The translations under genes were made by a program, and so were the position numbers. 64,000 nt of DNA from Lasiosphaeria ovina (lineage: Eukaryota > Ascomycota > Sordariomycetes > Sordariales > Lasiosphaeriaceae): the NCBI GenBank assembly GCA_033439765.1, contig JAULSN010000001.1, positions 744,001 through 808,000 on the forward strand, written 5' to 3'. Shown here in pieces: positions 10,647 through 21,535 of this stretch. The notes beneath the pieces are model-generated. The model ran no database searches and was not told the origin of the DNA. It worked only from the letters and a program-made list of their open reading frames with translations. Every line of letters begins with the position of its first letter. Within the stretch, counting starts at the first letter, position 1.

Positions 10647-12177
10647 ATGGCTCAACAGACTCTCTCGTCGGCGATGCCACCGACCGACATCTACGGCGGA
10701 GGTGGGTAAAGCATCCAGCCCTCGACGCGCGAGCAAACGTGTTGCTTTCGCATTCTTCATGCCCTCGCGGCTCTTCAGCCAGCTGCTCTGCTGACACTAC
10801 GGGGATCACACAGATGAGGTCTCGGCGCTGGTTCTCGATCCCGGCTACTGCCAGACGCGCGCGGGCTTCGCCGGCGAGGAAATGCCCAAACAGGTCATCC
10901 CGTCCTTCTACGGCCACATCGACGGGCGGGACATCTTTGGCGACGAGGTGATCCTGCCGCGTGCCAACTTCGAAGTGCGCAACTACATGAACCGCGATAG
11001 CGTAGTCGAGGACTGGGACGGCGCCACCAAAATCTGGGAGCACCTCCTGTGCAAGCGCCTGCAGCCCGAACGCCCGACGCCCCCGAGCAAGAACGGGCTC
11101 AACATCGGCGACGGGGACGGCGATGGCGACGGCGACGTATCCATGGAAGACGCTAATGGCGGCGGCGGCGGCGCCGAGAACAGTGTCGACGACCTCGAAA
11201 AGCCGCTGGCCGAGAACCCTGTGCTCATGACAGAGGCGCCCTGGAACTCGGCTAAGGCCCGAGAGAAGGCGATCGAGATCTGCATGGAGAACTGGGGGTG
11301 CCCGGCCTTCTGGCTCAGTCGGACGCCGGTGCTGGCGGCGTTCGCGGCCGGCAAGGCGACAGCCCTGGTGGTGGACGTTGGCGGCGCCAACACGAGCGTC
11401 ACAGCCATCCACGACGGCACGGTCCTCAAACGGTCGATCCAGCGGTCGCCCATCGGCGGGCTGTGGCTGAGCAACCAAATCCGCTCCATGTGGGAGATGA
11501 GCGACCCACGTGTCGACCTGGTGCCGACCTTCATGGTGGAGAACAAGAAGCCCGTCGAGGCAGGCGCCCCTGCCGAGGCCCGCCTTCGCAACTTCCCGTT
11601 CCCCATCGCGCCCTCTTTCCGCGCCTTCGAGGAAGAGCGGGTACTTACCGAGTTCAAGGAGTCGGTCGTCGAGGTATGGCGCGGCCCCGGCCGCTTCCAG
11701 TCCAACGAAGACTACGCCAAGAGCCAGCCAGGCCGCGTCTTCGAGATGCCCGACGGGAGCAACCAGATGTGGCGCGAGCAGCGGTACCGCGTGTCCGAGG
11801 GCATGTGGGATGAGACGGTCGCCTTCGACCAGCACGAAGGGCGTGTGGCTAAGAGCCAGACGATCCCCGGGCTGATCAAGGCCGCGCTCGACGGCGTCGA
11901 CGTCGACCTCCGCCCTAACCTGGTCGGCAACATTGTCGTGACTGGTAGCACCAGTCTCCTCAACGGCTTCAACGACCGCCTTAACCAGGAGCTCACCAAC
12001 ATGTACCCCGGCCTCAAGATCAAGATCCACGCCGCAGGCCTGACGAGTGAGCGCCGCTTCGGCGCCTGGATCGGCGGAAGCATTCTCGCTAGTTTGGGAA
12101 CCTTCCACCAGATGTGGATCTCGAGGAAGGAGTACGATGAGAACGGCGCTGGCATTGTCGAGAAGCGCTGTAAGTAG
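10647..12177 (+). CDS. ARP4: Actin-related protein 4 (BAF53 type)
   Basis: Two exons, 10647-10701 and 10814-12177, giving 472 residues; the joined frame reads YGGDEVSALVLDPGYCQTRAGF. The protein has the actin fold from end to end: N-terminal DPGYCQTRAGFAGEE, the ATPase-fold phosphate loop VVDVGGANTSVTAIHDG, IVVTGSTSLLNGF and the C-terminal block ERRFGAWIGGSILASLGTFHQMWISRKEYDE, close to mammalian BAF53/ACTL6A. An acidic, glycine-rich insertion (GDGDGDGDGD...GGGGG, about residues 152-175) interrupts the fold as it does in other fungal Arp4 proteins. Arp4 is a nuclear subunit of NuA4, SWR1 and INO80 and binds nucleosomes. The 555-codon frame on the opposite strand is an antisense shadow. It converges with the next gene, with 464 bp between stops. 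Confidence 0.93.
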
Positions 12178-12641
12178 GAGCTCTTTTCTTCTCTTCAAAT
12201 GCGAATGTGTGGGGGACGCGGCGGAGGGAGAGGAAAAGTCGTTTGAGTGATAGCAGTGTTTCTCCTGCTTTTTATTGTTTTGCTTTACCTGTTTTATTTT
12301 TTATTTTTACGTCTCTTTTTTCTGTTGTTGGTGAGGATCTGGTCTCTCACCGCGTTTTTTGTTGTGAGAGTGCGGCGTACGGGAGTTGTCAGAAAGGGTT
12401 GAACTGAGCGTCGGCACGCTCAGGACGGATACCTTCAAAAAAGACGTAGCGAGAATCCGGTAAAAAATCCCATTCAACGATTTTCCGCCTCGTGGCGGCT
12501 TAGCTGCCCTAAACCTGTGAGACGACGATGGGTTTGACGCGGGATGTGAATGTGATGACCATCCGTCTCTAGGTTACCCACCCCTTTATGGCTGTCACAA
12601 GCAATATGAAGCCAATGCAGTCACCCCGTCTCAAACACCTT
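12178..12641. other. Convergent 3' region ARP4 / D-serine dehydratase
   Basis: T-rich run at 12255-12360 consistent with the ARP4 3' UTR; nothing else recognised. Confidence 0.6.
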
Positions 12642-14456
12642 TCACCAGCCTCGCCACCGTGGCCAGACATCAACGACCTCGTCCTCGCGCCCCTTGTTTC
12701 GCCCGTCGACAATCAGGTACCAGTCAAAGCCCGCCCCGGCAATGCAGCTGTGGTTGGGCCAGATGCGCACGCGGTCCCCAACCCGCAGCGGCACCTCGTC
12801 CTCCCTCCTGCCCTTCCACGCGAGGATGCCGTGCTCCTGGCTGATGCGCCCAACCTGCCAGCCCCCGTGCACGCGCGGGAAGTCGGGCCCCGGCCCTGGT
12901 GCTTCCGCAGCTGCCCCCCACGGCATCACTACTCCCCATCCGCTGTAGTCGCCCCCCTTGCCCGCCACGGGCTCGCGGCCGAGCGCCAGGGTGCCCGCGT
13001 GCACGAGCGCCTCCGTCGTGCCGTCGGCTCCGCGGCCGGGATAGACTGTGATATCTAGGTGTCAGCGTTTTGTCCAGAGGATAGGGGGGGCGAAATGAAA
13101 GCCATTCGAAAGTTGTTTTGAGAGGTTGAGGTGCGGAGTGGGAGTGGGCTTCTTTTATCTGCTGGCGTAGTAGAGATAACACGCACCGGATGCTACTTCG
13201 GCCACGATGCTGATGGCAATGTCCTTGCACGTCATCAGGGACGAGTCTCTTGCGTGCGTCGCTAATTGTTGGATATCTAGCGTCGGGCTACATTGGTGTT
13301 ATCACATCACAGGTTAGCACGGTGCCATTCTGCGGAGGCGGTTTCGGGGGGGTGTGGGCTCTTCGCTCGGTATGAGGGACTTTGCCCATATGACAGCCAG
13401 ACAGACATACTATACACCTGCGTGGACCTCGAGGGTGAGCCCGGCCAGCTTCGACGTGTTGAAGGTGGACTTGACCTTGTGGGTTGACGCTGCACTGCTG
13501 TCACTGTCCCCGTCGAGACCAGCGAGGACCAGCGGGTGCTGGATCGTGGTCGCGGTGGGCGTGGCGCCGGCCGACAGCACGAGGGGGTGGTCCGGGCTCT
13601 TGTCGCGGACGGCCGCGGCGACGCTGCTCAGCATCTCGAACTCCTTCACGAGGTAGTCCATGGCGGCCCAGTCGCCGCGCGAGCCGTAGCTGTGGCCGGC
13701 ATGGGCGTAGAGGCCGTGCAGCACGCAGGCGCCGGCCTTCTCGGCGGTCAGCGCGGCGTCGACGAGCTCGGCGCAGGCGGGCGACGACGGCACCACGCCT
13801 GCGCGCCCGTATTCGGCGTCGATCTTGATGAAGACGAGAGGCGCGTGGCCGCCCGAGGCGCGCGTGATGGCCGCCGCCGAGGCCAGCTGGTCCGGGTGGT
13901 CGACTAGGACGGAGAGGGAGGCGGGGCCGAGCTCGGCCGAGAAGCGTGCGAGCCGCGAGACGGCCGACGGGAAAAGGGGGAAGGCCAATAGAAGCTAGAC
14001 TTGGGCGTCAGGAGGGGCCAGGGTCAAAACGGACAGCAGCGGGTACGTACGTTGACGGTCCGGCCATTGGCCTGGTACTCTCTGAGCAGAGGGAGGATGT
14101 TTTCGGCCTCGACGACAGTTGAAGCAATAATAGAGACATGCGTCGTGCGAGTGTCTCCGACTTGGAGCCGGGTCAGCTCGGTCGTCTTTCATGCGGTGCG
14201 AATCAGCGGGGTGTCTTTATGGGCGGGTAGGTGGGTGTCCAAAGCTCGGCTCACTCGCCTTGTGGGATTTGATGTGAGCGCGCCAGAGAATCCCCAAACG
14301 GTCCGTCGCATCAAGCATGCGCTCGCAGTTCACCTCGAGCTTCGCCAGGTCCAGCACGGCCGAAGGAACGGGAATGACATGCTGGAGTGTCGTGCCGACA
14401 AACTCGGCCCTCAGCTTCTCCTTGAGATCAGCACTTGGCGCGGATAGAACAGCCAT
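12642..14456 (-). CDS. D-serine dehydratase / D-threonine aldolase-like PLP enzyme
   Basis: Five exons on the minus strand, in order of transcription: 14456-14259, 14185-14051, 13994-13411, 13287-13187, 13045-12642 (473 residues). The N-terminal alanine-racemase-like barrel carries RAHIKSHK at about 59-66; the lysine of HIK is the expected PLP Schiff-base residue. Later come GLYAHAGHSYG, LEVHAGVYPTLDIQQL, SVYPGR and, near the end, PNHSC (436-440), whose His438 and Cys440 match the zinc ligands of eukaryotic D-serine dehydratase. The enzyme would convert D-serine to pyruvate and ammonia in the cytosol; a D-threonine aldolase role is the main alternative. Intron 1 (14258-14186) appears to be GC-AG, since only a GCGAGT donor keeps HIKSHKTTELTRLQ. 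The remaining introns are GT-AG. Confidence 0.88.
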
Positions 14457-14483
14457 GGTGTTTGTACGGACTAGTTGTTGTTT

Positions 14484-14484
<1 letters not shown>

Positions 14485-14514
<30 letters not shown>
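14485..14514. repeat. (TAA)n microsatellite
   Basis: About 30 bp of uninterrupted TAA/AAT units, lying only about 30 bp upstream of the D-serine dehydratase-like start codon, hence in its 5' leader or core promoter. Confidence 0.9.
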
Positions 14515-14515
<1 letters not shown>

Positions 14516-14681
14516 TGCAAGTGGTAATCACAAATACATGTGAAGGTACGCGTTGGATACGGGATACGTGATACGGGAGTGTAAGACGTCGAGTGTAAAA
14601 TACTCCACGGACCCCTCTCATTTGAGACTCTAAAAGACAAATTGCGTGCATCACTACCGCCTTCTAGGCCGCAAATCACCG

Positions 14682-14710
14682 TATATATATCATATATATA
14701 TATATATATC
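14682..14710. repeat. (TA)n microsatellite
   Basis: Almost pure TA dinucleotides with one C interruption, in the same spacer as the TAA repeat. Confidence 0.9.
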
Positions 14711-15034
14711 GAAACTGACAGGTGGAAATCTGTTTCTTTTTTATTGACATTATTTTGGGACATTCACTATCATACGGTATCAAATTAGCCGTTACGACAA
14801 CACCTCTCAGATGCCTTCCCCACAACACCTTGTGCAGAAAAATGGCCCCGAGTGCCTGGGCGGACAGCAACTCTCTAGGTCAGTAGGTGATTTTCAGGCG
14901 CAGGTCAGGCCGGCCCAGGTGCTGCTATTACTGGGCACCATTGTTGGTACGCACCAAGAATGGTGAAAATGTGATGGTATTCTCCTGATCGATCCCGCAC
15001 CCAAGACAATTTGGCTACAATGATGTGATCAGTT

Positions 15035-15046
15035 GATCACGTGATC
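15035..15046. promoter_or_regulatory. GATCACGTGATC palindrome (E-box core)
   Basis: Perfect 12-bp palindrome with a CACGTG core, the site class bound by bHLH factors such as Cbf1. It is embedded in a run of GTGATC words (15021-15056). It lies about 1.15 kb from the MetRS start and 0.58 kb from the D-serine dehydratase-like start. Binding is inference. Confidence 0.35.
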
Positions 15047-15559
15047 TTTGTGATCTAACGACTACATGCAATGGATCTCTGAGGCAACAATGCCCCCCGA
15101 CCAAAATATCGTAGTCCATACGATCATCATCGTCCCGATGATCTATCTAGTTAATCCCAGTCTCCTCCTTATCCTCCTCGCTTCCTTTGATCAAGCGCTC
15201 CATCGCTTGTTTAGCCTCGTCGTCCAAGACCCTCTTCTCCTTCTTCTAATGTCAGGCCCATCTTATTAGCTTCTGCTCCAGACAAACCAACGAGCTCCCA
15301 ACATGCGTGGTGGTGGGTCCCTCCTCGGGCAGACGAAATAAAACATAAAATACTTGAGGAGCGGGGAGTACGGAATTCTAGCAAACAAAACCGGTCGAGA
15401 GACAGTGGACAGGCATTTGTTTGTTAATGCCCTTGTAGGAGATGGAGATAGGGGTTCGGGAGTCTGTATTAGAGATTCTAGTTTCATATCTTGGAAATCC
15501 CGCTAGCAAACATTTAGAGATGGGATAGGTCCTTGATAGGCCTGACGGACCGCCTACTC

Positions 15560-16010
15560 TCAGCAGTCCTGTCAACCAGACTGTTAACCACTTCCTGTTG
15601 ACTATCCTGTTAACTACCGCAGTTGATAGCCTTCAACCTTCCAGTCAATCCGGCCAGTCAATAGGTACTGATCGCCCCGCTCAGTCGTTCGGACCTGCCA
15701 GTCCGGACTGCCTTGCTCCCTAGAACGGGAAGGACTTGTGATGGGGTGGGACATTCGTCATGGGATGGGAAGCCCTCGCAGTGGGATGGGACGTCGTCGC
15801 TAGGTATAGGATGAGATCCCAGCGACTAGCGTCATATACTTCGGGACAGTCCTCTTAGTGGACGCTTTTATTTATCTCTACAAGTATAGCCTCTTATTTC
15901 GAGTGGTGATTAGAAAGTTTCGTTTTGCGGGCTCTGGGAGGCTGGAGCATGGGCTCTAGCTTGGCTCTCGGTGATCGCCTCTTATTTCAGGTGGCGCCAA
16001 GCGCCAGCGC
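15560..16010. repeat. Repeat-rich segment, possible degenerate LTR
   Basis: Clustered variants of CCTGTTAAC/CAGTCAA words at 15560-15700 are followed by three imperfect ~21-bp tandem units with a GGGATGGGA core (15738-15801). Two copies of a CCTCTTATTTC word occur at about 15889 and 15979, and TGGCGCCAAGC follows the second, resembling a tRNA primer-binding site. This could be a solo or broken LTR, but no reverse transcriptase or clear terminal repeat pair is present. Confidence 0.25.
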
Positions 16011-16193
16011 CCTGCTGGCCCACCCCGTTACCCTCCGGCGTCGTATTAGTCAGCAACGCTCTGAGTCACCGACTGAACAAACACACCTTTCCAGATTAGT
16101 TCAAACCCCCGCATAACTAACTTCCAACCCCCACCCGCAATACTATCGGCCCACCACCTACCTACCTTGGTAGTCTATGTTCTATCCACCAAT

Positions 16194-18110
16194 ATGGATA
16201 GACCTGTGCTTCCAGAGCCTGGAAAACGGAACATTCTGATCACCAGTGCGCTACCGTATGTTAATAATGTGCCACATCTCGGAAACATCATCGGTTGTGT
16301 ACTCTCGGCCGACGTGTTTGCACGTTATAGCAGAGGACGTGGCTTCAACACTGTCTATATCGGCGGTAGGTCACCTACCTATACATGGATGCGCTCCCCT
16401 GCCTTGATGCACTCCCCTGCCTTCCCTGCCCTGAAAACCAAGTCTGCCTAGACTGACGTTAGCCTTCGCCAAGGAACCGACGAGTACGGAACTACCACCG
16501 AAGCGCGAGCTCTGGTCGAGAATTGCACCCCACAAGAGCTTTGTGATAAGTATCACGCCGTCCATGCCCAAATTTACGACTGGTTCAGCATCAGCTTCGA
16601 CATTTTTGGTCGGACAACAACACAGCTCCAAACCGATATCACTCAAGATATTTTCTTGAAGCTCAGCGAACATGGTTTCCTGAAGGAGCGCATGACTACT
16701 CAGCTCTACTGCGAGAAACATCACTCTTTTCTTGCGGATCGGTTCGTGGAAGGGGAGTGTCCGACGTCAGGTTGCGGTTATGCGGACGCTCGTGGGGACC
16801 AATGCGACCGGTGCGGCAGCCTCCTCGAGCCACTTCAGCTCATTGGCCCACGATGCAAAATCGATGGCTCTACCCCAGTCACCAAGGATACCAAGCACAT
16901 TTTCCTGGAGCTGGATAGTCTGCAGCCCGAGATCGATGCTTTCTTCCAGGAATCTGCCACCAAGGGCGCGTGGTCGAACAATAGCATCTCTATCACTTCG
17001 AGTTGGCTAAAGGAAGGACTTCAGCCCCGCAGCATTACCAGGGACATGAAATGGGGAACAGCAGTACCTCTTCCAGACTACGAAGATAAAGTGATTTATT
17101 CATGGTTTGATGCCTGCATCGGCTACGTCTCAATTACAGCCGCATACACCGACCAATGGGAGAAATGGTGGCGGAGTCCAGACGATGTTCAACTATATCA
17201 ATTTATCGGAAAAGACAACGTCGTCTTCCATTCTGTCATGTTCCCTGCGTCTCAGATAGGCACTCGAGGTACCTGGACAAAGCTACATCATCTCTCGACA
17301 ACGGATTACCTTACGTACGAAGGCGGCAAGTTCTCCAAGTCTCGTGGCATTGGCGTCTTTGGGGATTCGGCTCGCGAGACAGAGGTGCCCTCGGACATAT
17401 GGCGCTTCTATTTGCTCTACTGTCGACCTGAGACGGGCGACACCGAGTTCACCTGGGATGGTTTCATTAGTGCTAACAACAACCTGCTCCTCAAGAATCT
17501 TGGCAACTTTGTCAATCGCGTCTTGAAGTTCATCAACTCGCGATATCACAGTATTGTCCCCGACTGGGCCGAGCACCACGAGTCTTCCTTCGACGCCTTC
17601 AAAGAGGACGTAAACCAGCTCCTCGCGCAGTACACCCGCGAGCTTGACGCTGTGAAGCTCCGTGCTGGGTTGTTCACTTTCCTCCAGATATCTCAGCGGG
17701 GTAATAGCTTCCTCCAGTCGAATAAACTTGACAACAGTCTGTACGAGAATGAACCATCCAAGTGCGCCGCAGTCATTGGTCTTGCCATCAATTTGGTTCA
17801 TCTTTTGGCATCTGTCATCGCCCCGTACATGCCAAACACGGCCACGTCCATCAACATACTACTTCGCGCTGACCCGCTTCTCATCCCTGGCCCGAACTCC
17901 TGGACCGCGGGTTCCATCAAGCCTGGGCACGAGATTGGGAACTCGGAGCATTTGTTCTCCCGCATCAAGCCAGAGAAGGCACAGGAATGGCGAGAGAGAT
18001 ACGGAACCGAGGAGCCCAAGGTCAAGGAAGAGTCGCCAGTAAAGGTGAAGAAGAACGTGGCGAAGAAACGTGGGGCCGAGAAGGCAGGCCCTCCGTTGTG
18101 TGTTGGCTAG
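16194..18110 (+). CDS. MES1: Methionyl-tRNA synthetase, cytosolic
   Basis: Two exons, 16194-16365 and 16474-18110 (602 residues); the join restores [17 protein letters not shown]. Class I synthetase signatures are clear: the HIGH-type [11 protein letters not shown] at about 22-31 and the KMSKS-type KFSKSRG at about 342-348. Between them are the zinc-binding insertion with several Cys pairs (CPTSGCG, CDRCG), [13 protein letters not shown] and SWFDACIGY. The C-terminal anticodon-binding helices include [16 protein letters not shown], followed by a lysine-rich tail ([12 protein letters not shown]). The enzyme charges tRNA-Met in the cytosol. The N-terminal GST-like domain of the yeast protein is absent, as the catalytic core starts at residue 12. 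The upstream in-frame ATG-less extension at 16167 uses a non-ATG codon and was not chosen. The gene shows no mitochondrial presequence. Confidence 0.95.
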
Positions 18111-18276
18111 AGGGGTAAAACCTGCGTTTTGGACGCTTGACGAGTAATGGATGTTGGGTTCTGCGATTTCCTACTGCTTTGACCTGCGTGATTTCGTTTG
18201 TGGAGCAGGATCGGTCTGATTGGCCGCCCGAGATTAAACACGCCCTGCAGCCCTTCTTCCACAATTCACCGACTAC

Positions 18277-18294
18277 GTACCTAGACCTAGGTAC
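18277..18294. repeat. GTACCTAG..CTAGGTAC inverted repeat
   Basis: Perfect 8-bp arms around a 2-nt centre, immediately followed by further AGGTAGGTGG sequence. Related in sequence to the palindromes at 9062 and 18679. Confidence 0.7.
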
Positions 18295-18678
18295 CAGGTA
18301 GGTGGTCCTGTTCCGTACCCGCTTCCATCAATTCGCCTTTTCTGTTATTTCTTTAGTTTCCATTAGAGTCCACAAATACAAGCTACATTGGCTACCTGAC
18401 TTATGCGGGAAAGCCTTTGAATTCGCCTAATAACCCTTTCAACATTGCCCTCGGAGAGTGGTGACCTCACTTCGTCACTTTCACGTCGTGGAGCAGCACA
18501 ACCCTTCCAAAATCCTGTCCCCGCTTCGAACTAGAGTTGCTGGTCATTGATGGCAGGGCGTTTGCTTTTATAGATTCGAATCGTTATTTCCTGCACTTCC
18601 TTTCAGAAGCAGTTTCATCTTTCAGTTCACCCTCGCAAACCCCCAACAGGGTCTCTAAAACGCCTTGGTCCAGGTACG

Positions 18679-18688
18679 TACCTAGGTA
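18679..18688. repeat. TACCTAGGTA palindrome
   Basis: Second exact copy of the 10-bp palindrome found at 9062-9071, in intergenic sequence. Confidence 0.6.
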
Positions 18689-19271
18689 GTTACTTTGAAT
18701 TAGACTAGGGGTTCTTGATTCCCAAAATACTTGCGGCAAGGTCCTTGATCGAAAAGTATTCTAGAGACCCTACGTGACGAGTTATCTCTTCTAGCAGTAA
18801 CAGCAAGTGAGTCCCGCTTCAAAATGGTAGGCCTAACTGGCAAGATTGCCTCTATGGCAGTCTTACCTAAGAAAGGCAAGCTGTTTTCTATGGCCCCGAA
18901 CTGGCAAGTCAATTTTTATTGATAAAAATGGGATTGGGAAACGTGAGGCGCAATGAATGAATTTAGACACGCGGCGACCCACGTAGTAACTCCAACGATA
19001 AGGAGCCACATCACAAGAAATACTATCTCAAAGCGACCTGAACAAGTTTAATCACCGACGCGTCCTCAATGTGTCTGTATGCGCCACCCAGTTTGCTAAG
19101 CTAATATCCCACCACAATGTCCATATCCGTCTCACAACTCCCTCCCTTCCCCCATTTCGGTACTGGTTCTCGCCCTGAGTCTTTGGAAACGCCGATCTGC
19201 GAAGGCAATACGAAGGGGATATTCTACGGCGTAGGTCAGCTTGAGGACTAGAAAACTCCGAGACGGGGGAC

Positions 19272-19472
19272 TCACCAGCGGGCAACGAGTTTTCCTCCGC
19301 ACTCGGGACACTTGGCCTTGGAAGTCTCGCCAGACCAATTGCAGTCGCCACAGTTCATGTAGCGAGAGTCAATGGGCTGCGAGACCTCGATGGCAGTCAT
19401 GCTAGGAGAAGGCTGCGAAATCTTGATGGCGGCCTTGTTGGCGGCAGGCTTCGAAGTCTCTTGAGGAGCCAT
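19272..19472 (-). CDS. Small zinc-ribbon protein
   Basis: A 66-residue protein starting MAPQETSKPAANK. The first 36 residues are disordered and lysine/serine-rich; the C-terminal 30 hold two Cys pairs, CGDC and CPEC, spaced as a zinc ribbon and ending GGKLVARW. The four cysteines and GG turn argue that the frame is real. I know no function for it. A strong intron signal (GTGAGT donor at 19275, GCTGAC branch, TAG acceptor at 19226-19224) overlaps the last codons; if used, it still gives a stop codon across the junction, removing only the final Trp. An AT-rich TATATATA run near 19652-19668 lies about 190 bp upstream and could be its promoter. Confidence 0.6.
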   Translation of the reverse strand: MAPQETSKPAANKAAIKISQPSPSMTAIEVSQPIDSRYMNCGDCNWSGETSKAKCPECGGKLVARW

Positions 19473-21535
19473 GTTGAGAGTGGTTGGGTGTCTTGTAGAA
19501 AGAGAAGAGAGACTCTGACTGTTGTGTCTTGAAAAGAAGTCTTAGAAGATGGTAGAATACGGTTTGGTTATTTGAGATGAGATGATGCTTCAGAAGATGA
19601 TGGTGTTGCTGAGGATGGAATAAGATCTGGTTGCGGAGGGAAAGGAAGCTTTTTATATATATATTTTTTAATCTCGACGAGAGAATCTCCAACATGACGA
19701 TGAAAACTCATGTGTCTACTTTTACGGCCTATTTAATTGGACTTCCTTCAATCGTGTTACCGTACGACAACATCAGCCAGGCGCGTACGAACGAGGCTAG
19801 GCTACGGAAATTCAGGCCTGTTTGCCTCTATCCGCGTTAGACACTCCGCTACCCCAATCAGAATTTGGCAATGTTGCTTTCACCAAGCCCGTCCTTCCCC
19901 GGTATGTTCGACGTTGTCTTTCTCGTATCGGCTGCCTGTCCGAAGTGGATGCACCGGGAACCAACGGCAAGTGCGGTACACCAATATATGGCTGACCCAA
20001 ACTGTCGGGTCGCCCATTTCGTAGCTCAGGATAGGGTTATTTGCTCTGCCCAAGTACAGTACAGGAGTCCTTTGCGTCATTTGTCATTACCTGGTGGTTA
20101 GGAGGAAGTCCTTTTTACACGATATCATGTTCCTTATTTCTGGCTCCTCGCCACCTTGATGAGATGGCCGGTCATTATTTCTGCGAGTGAAAACTCGTAG
20201 CCGAGCCAGAACTCGAGGGTTAGACATATAGGGGCAGTTGCTGGCATAAACACATCATTCTCTTGTGGGGAATTTGCCATAGTCTGTGTCAACTAGCAAG
20301 CACAAAGTTATGTGAGTTATTGCGGTGACCCTATTGCTGCACCGCAGCTGGTCGTGCCATAACAAGGTCAGCAAAGTTCTAATGGCTAGGGTCCTGCGTC
20401 TCTTATACTACTACATATATTCTAACCTCGAAACATCTGTTAGCTTCTAGTTATTCCTGCTAAGCCCCGATTCTCAGGTCTTTATGAGATAATAGTATGA
20501 AGGAACTAATTCTGAGAGAATAATATATTAAGTTCTCTTTATGTTCGTGAGTCGACCGGTGTGACTCTATCGGATTAGTGCCGTTCAATTGTTTGACTTT
20601 TTGCTGTACCGCGGCAAATGCCTGTGTTAACGGTTTAATGTGTCGGGTGGTGGGTATGAGCCATTTTATTTTTGTGATAAATCTAACTGTAGAGTCCCTC
20701 CTCGAGCAAAGCCTTATCGAAGCAGACGAAATATAGCAAGTTCTCTTTATCTCTGTTTTGAATACTAAATATTTACTCGTTGAACTCGGTCCTCTAACTG
20801 TACAGAGACTAGACTTTTCATCGTCAATACCACCGTTGCAAAAACCAAACCAGCAAGCATTTAGCTTGGAAGCTGGACTGGACATGTATCTGACCTTAAC
20901 CCTATGCGTTATCTCTTTTGCTGTGGGAACTACCTAGAGCACCCTCAAAAAGACTGCCCACAAAACTTTTGAGCCCTAACTCAAGCACCAATGACCTGTT
21001 GGTTAGTAGGTTGATAAAGAAGCGCAGCAGAATTTAGCGTTTTGAGCAGGAGAAATATCACATCTCGAAGGGGCCCATGAATGTCTAAAGGATAGCTTCC
21101 AGTGATATTTTATCGAGGCTGAAGGCATCGTACTTCGGACATGACTACCGTGAAGTGGAGGTGTTGTTGGAACGAACGGATGAAGTGACTTGGTGTGACT
21201 CCCAGGCTCTGAGTGACCACGCACGGACCACGTTAGCGATTTTCTCAGGCAGGGGCCACAACTTTCCCCAACTTCCCGCAGTGCAGGGACCCACCTGGCG
21301 GGCCAGGCTGCGCGTGCACCCTTGCGCCGATTCGCTTTCTCCAGTGGCTTGTCATCAAAACGACAAAGCGTTCCGCGATCTCTGAATTTGTCGTCGCACC
21401 ACGCACCCCGCGGTCCGCGAGCCTGAAGTCGCCTCACAAGCAGCCACCGACTGGAGCTGTCCATACCATGATCTGACACTCTACAACTCGCGCAACCATC
21501 GAGAGGAGCTCGAGGGGCGAACGCGCGCGGCAAAA
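19473..21535. other. Intergenic region, AT-rich, no gene recognised
   Basis: Divergent upstream regions of the zinc-ribbon gene and TAF1. The stretch 20.1-20.9 kb is AT-rich with many stop codons in all frames apart from a 141-codon open frame (20460-20885, minus) without recognisable motifs. A 13-bp word AAGTTCTCTTTAT occurs twice (about 20530 and 20738). Confidence 0.5.

Larger units (their letters stand above)
14457..16193. other. Intergenic region with microsatellites and possible LTR remnant
   Basis: Divergent promoters of the D-serine dehydratase-like gene (minus) and methionyl-tRNA synthetase (plus). It holds a TAA repeat, a TA repeat, a 12-bp palindrome and a repeat-rich segment around 15.55-16.0 kb, each listed separately. 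No coding sequence is recognisable. Confidence 0.6.
18111..19271. other. Intergenic spacer with palindromes
   Basis: 3' regions of MetRS and of the convergent zinc-ribbon gene. Includes two CCTAGGTA palindromes (18277-18294, 18679-18688). No gene recognised. Confidence 0.55.

Noticed and set aside
10531..12198. 555-codon open frame antisense to ARP4
   Set aside because: It mirrors ARP4 exactly, has no recognisable motif and a composition expected from the reverse of a GC-rich gene.
20460..20885. 141-codon minus frame in AT-rich DNA
   Set aside because: No motif; AT-rich context with many stops around it.
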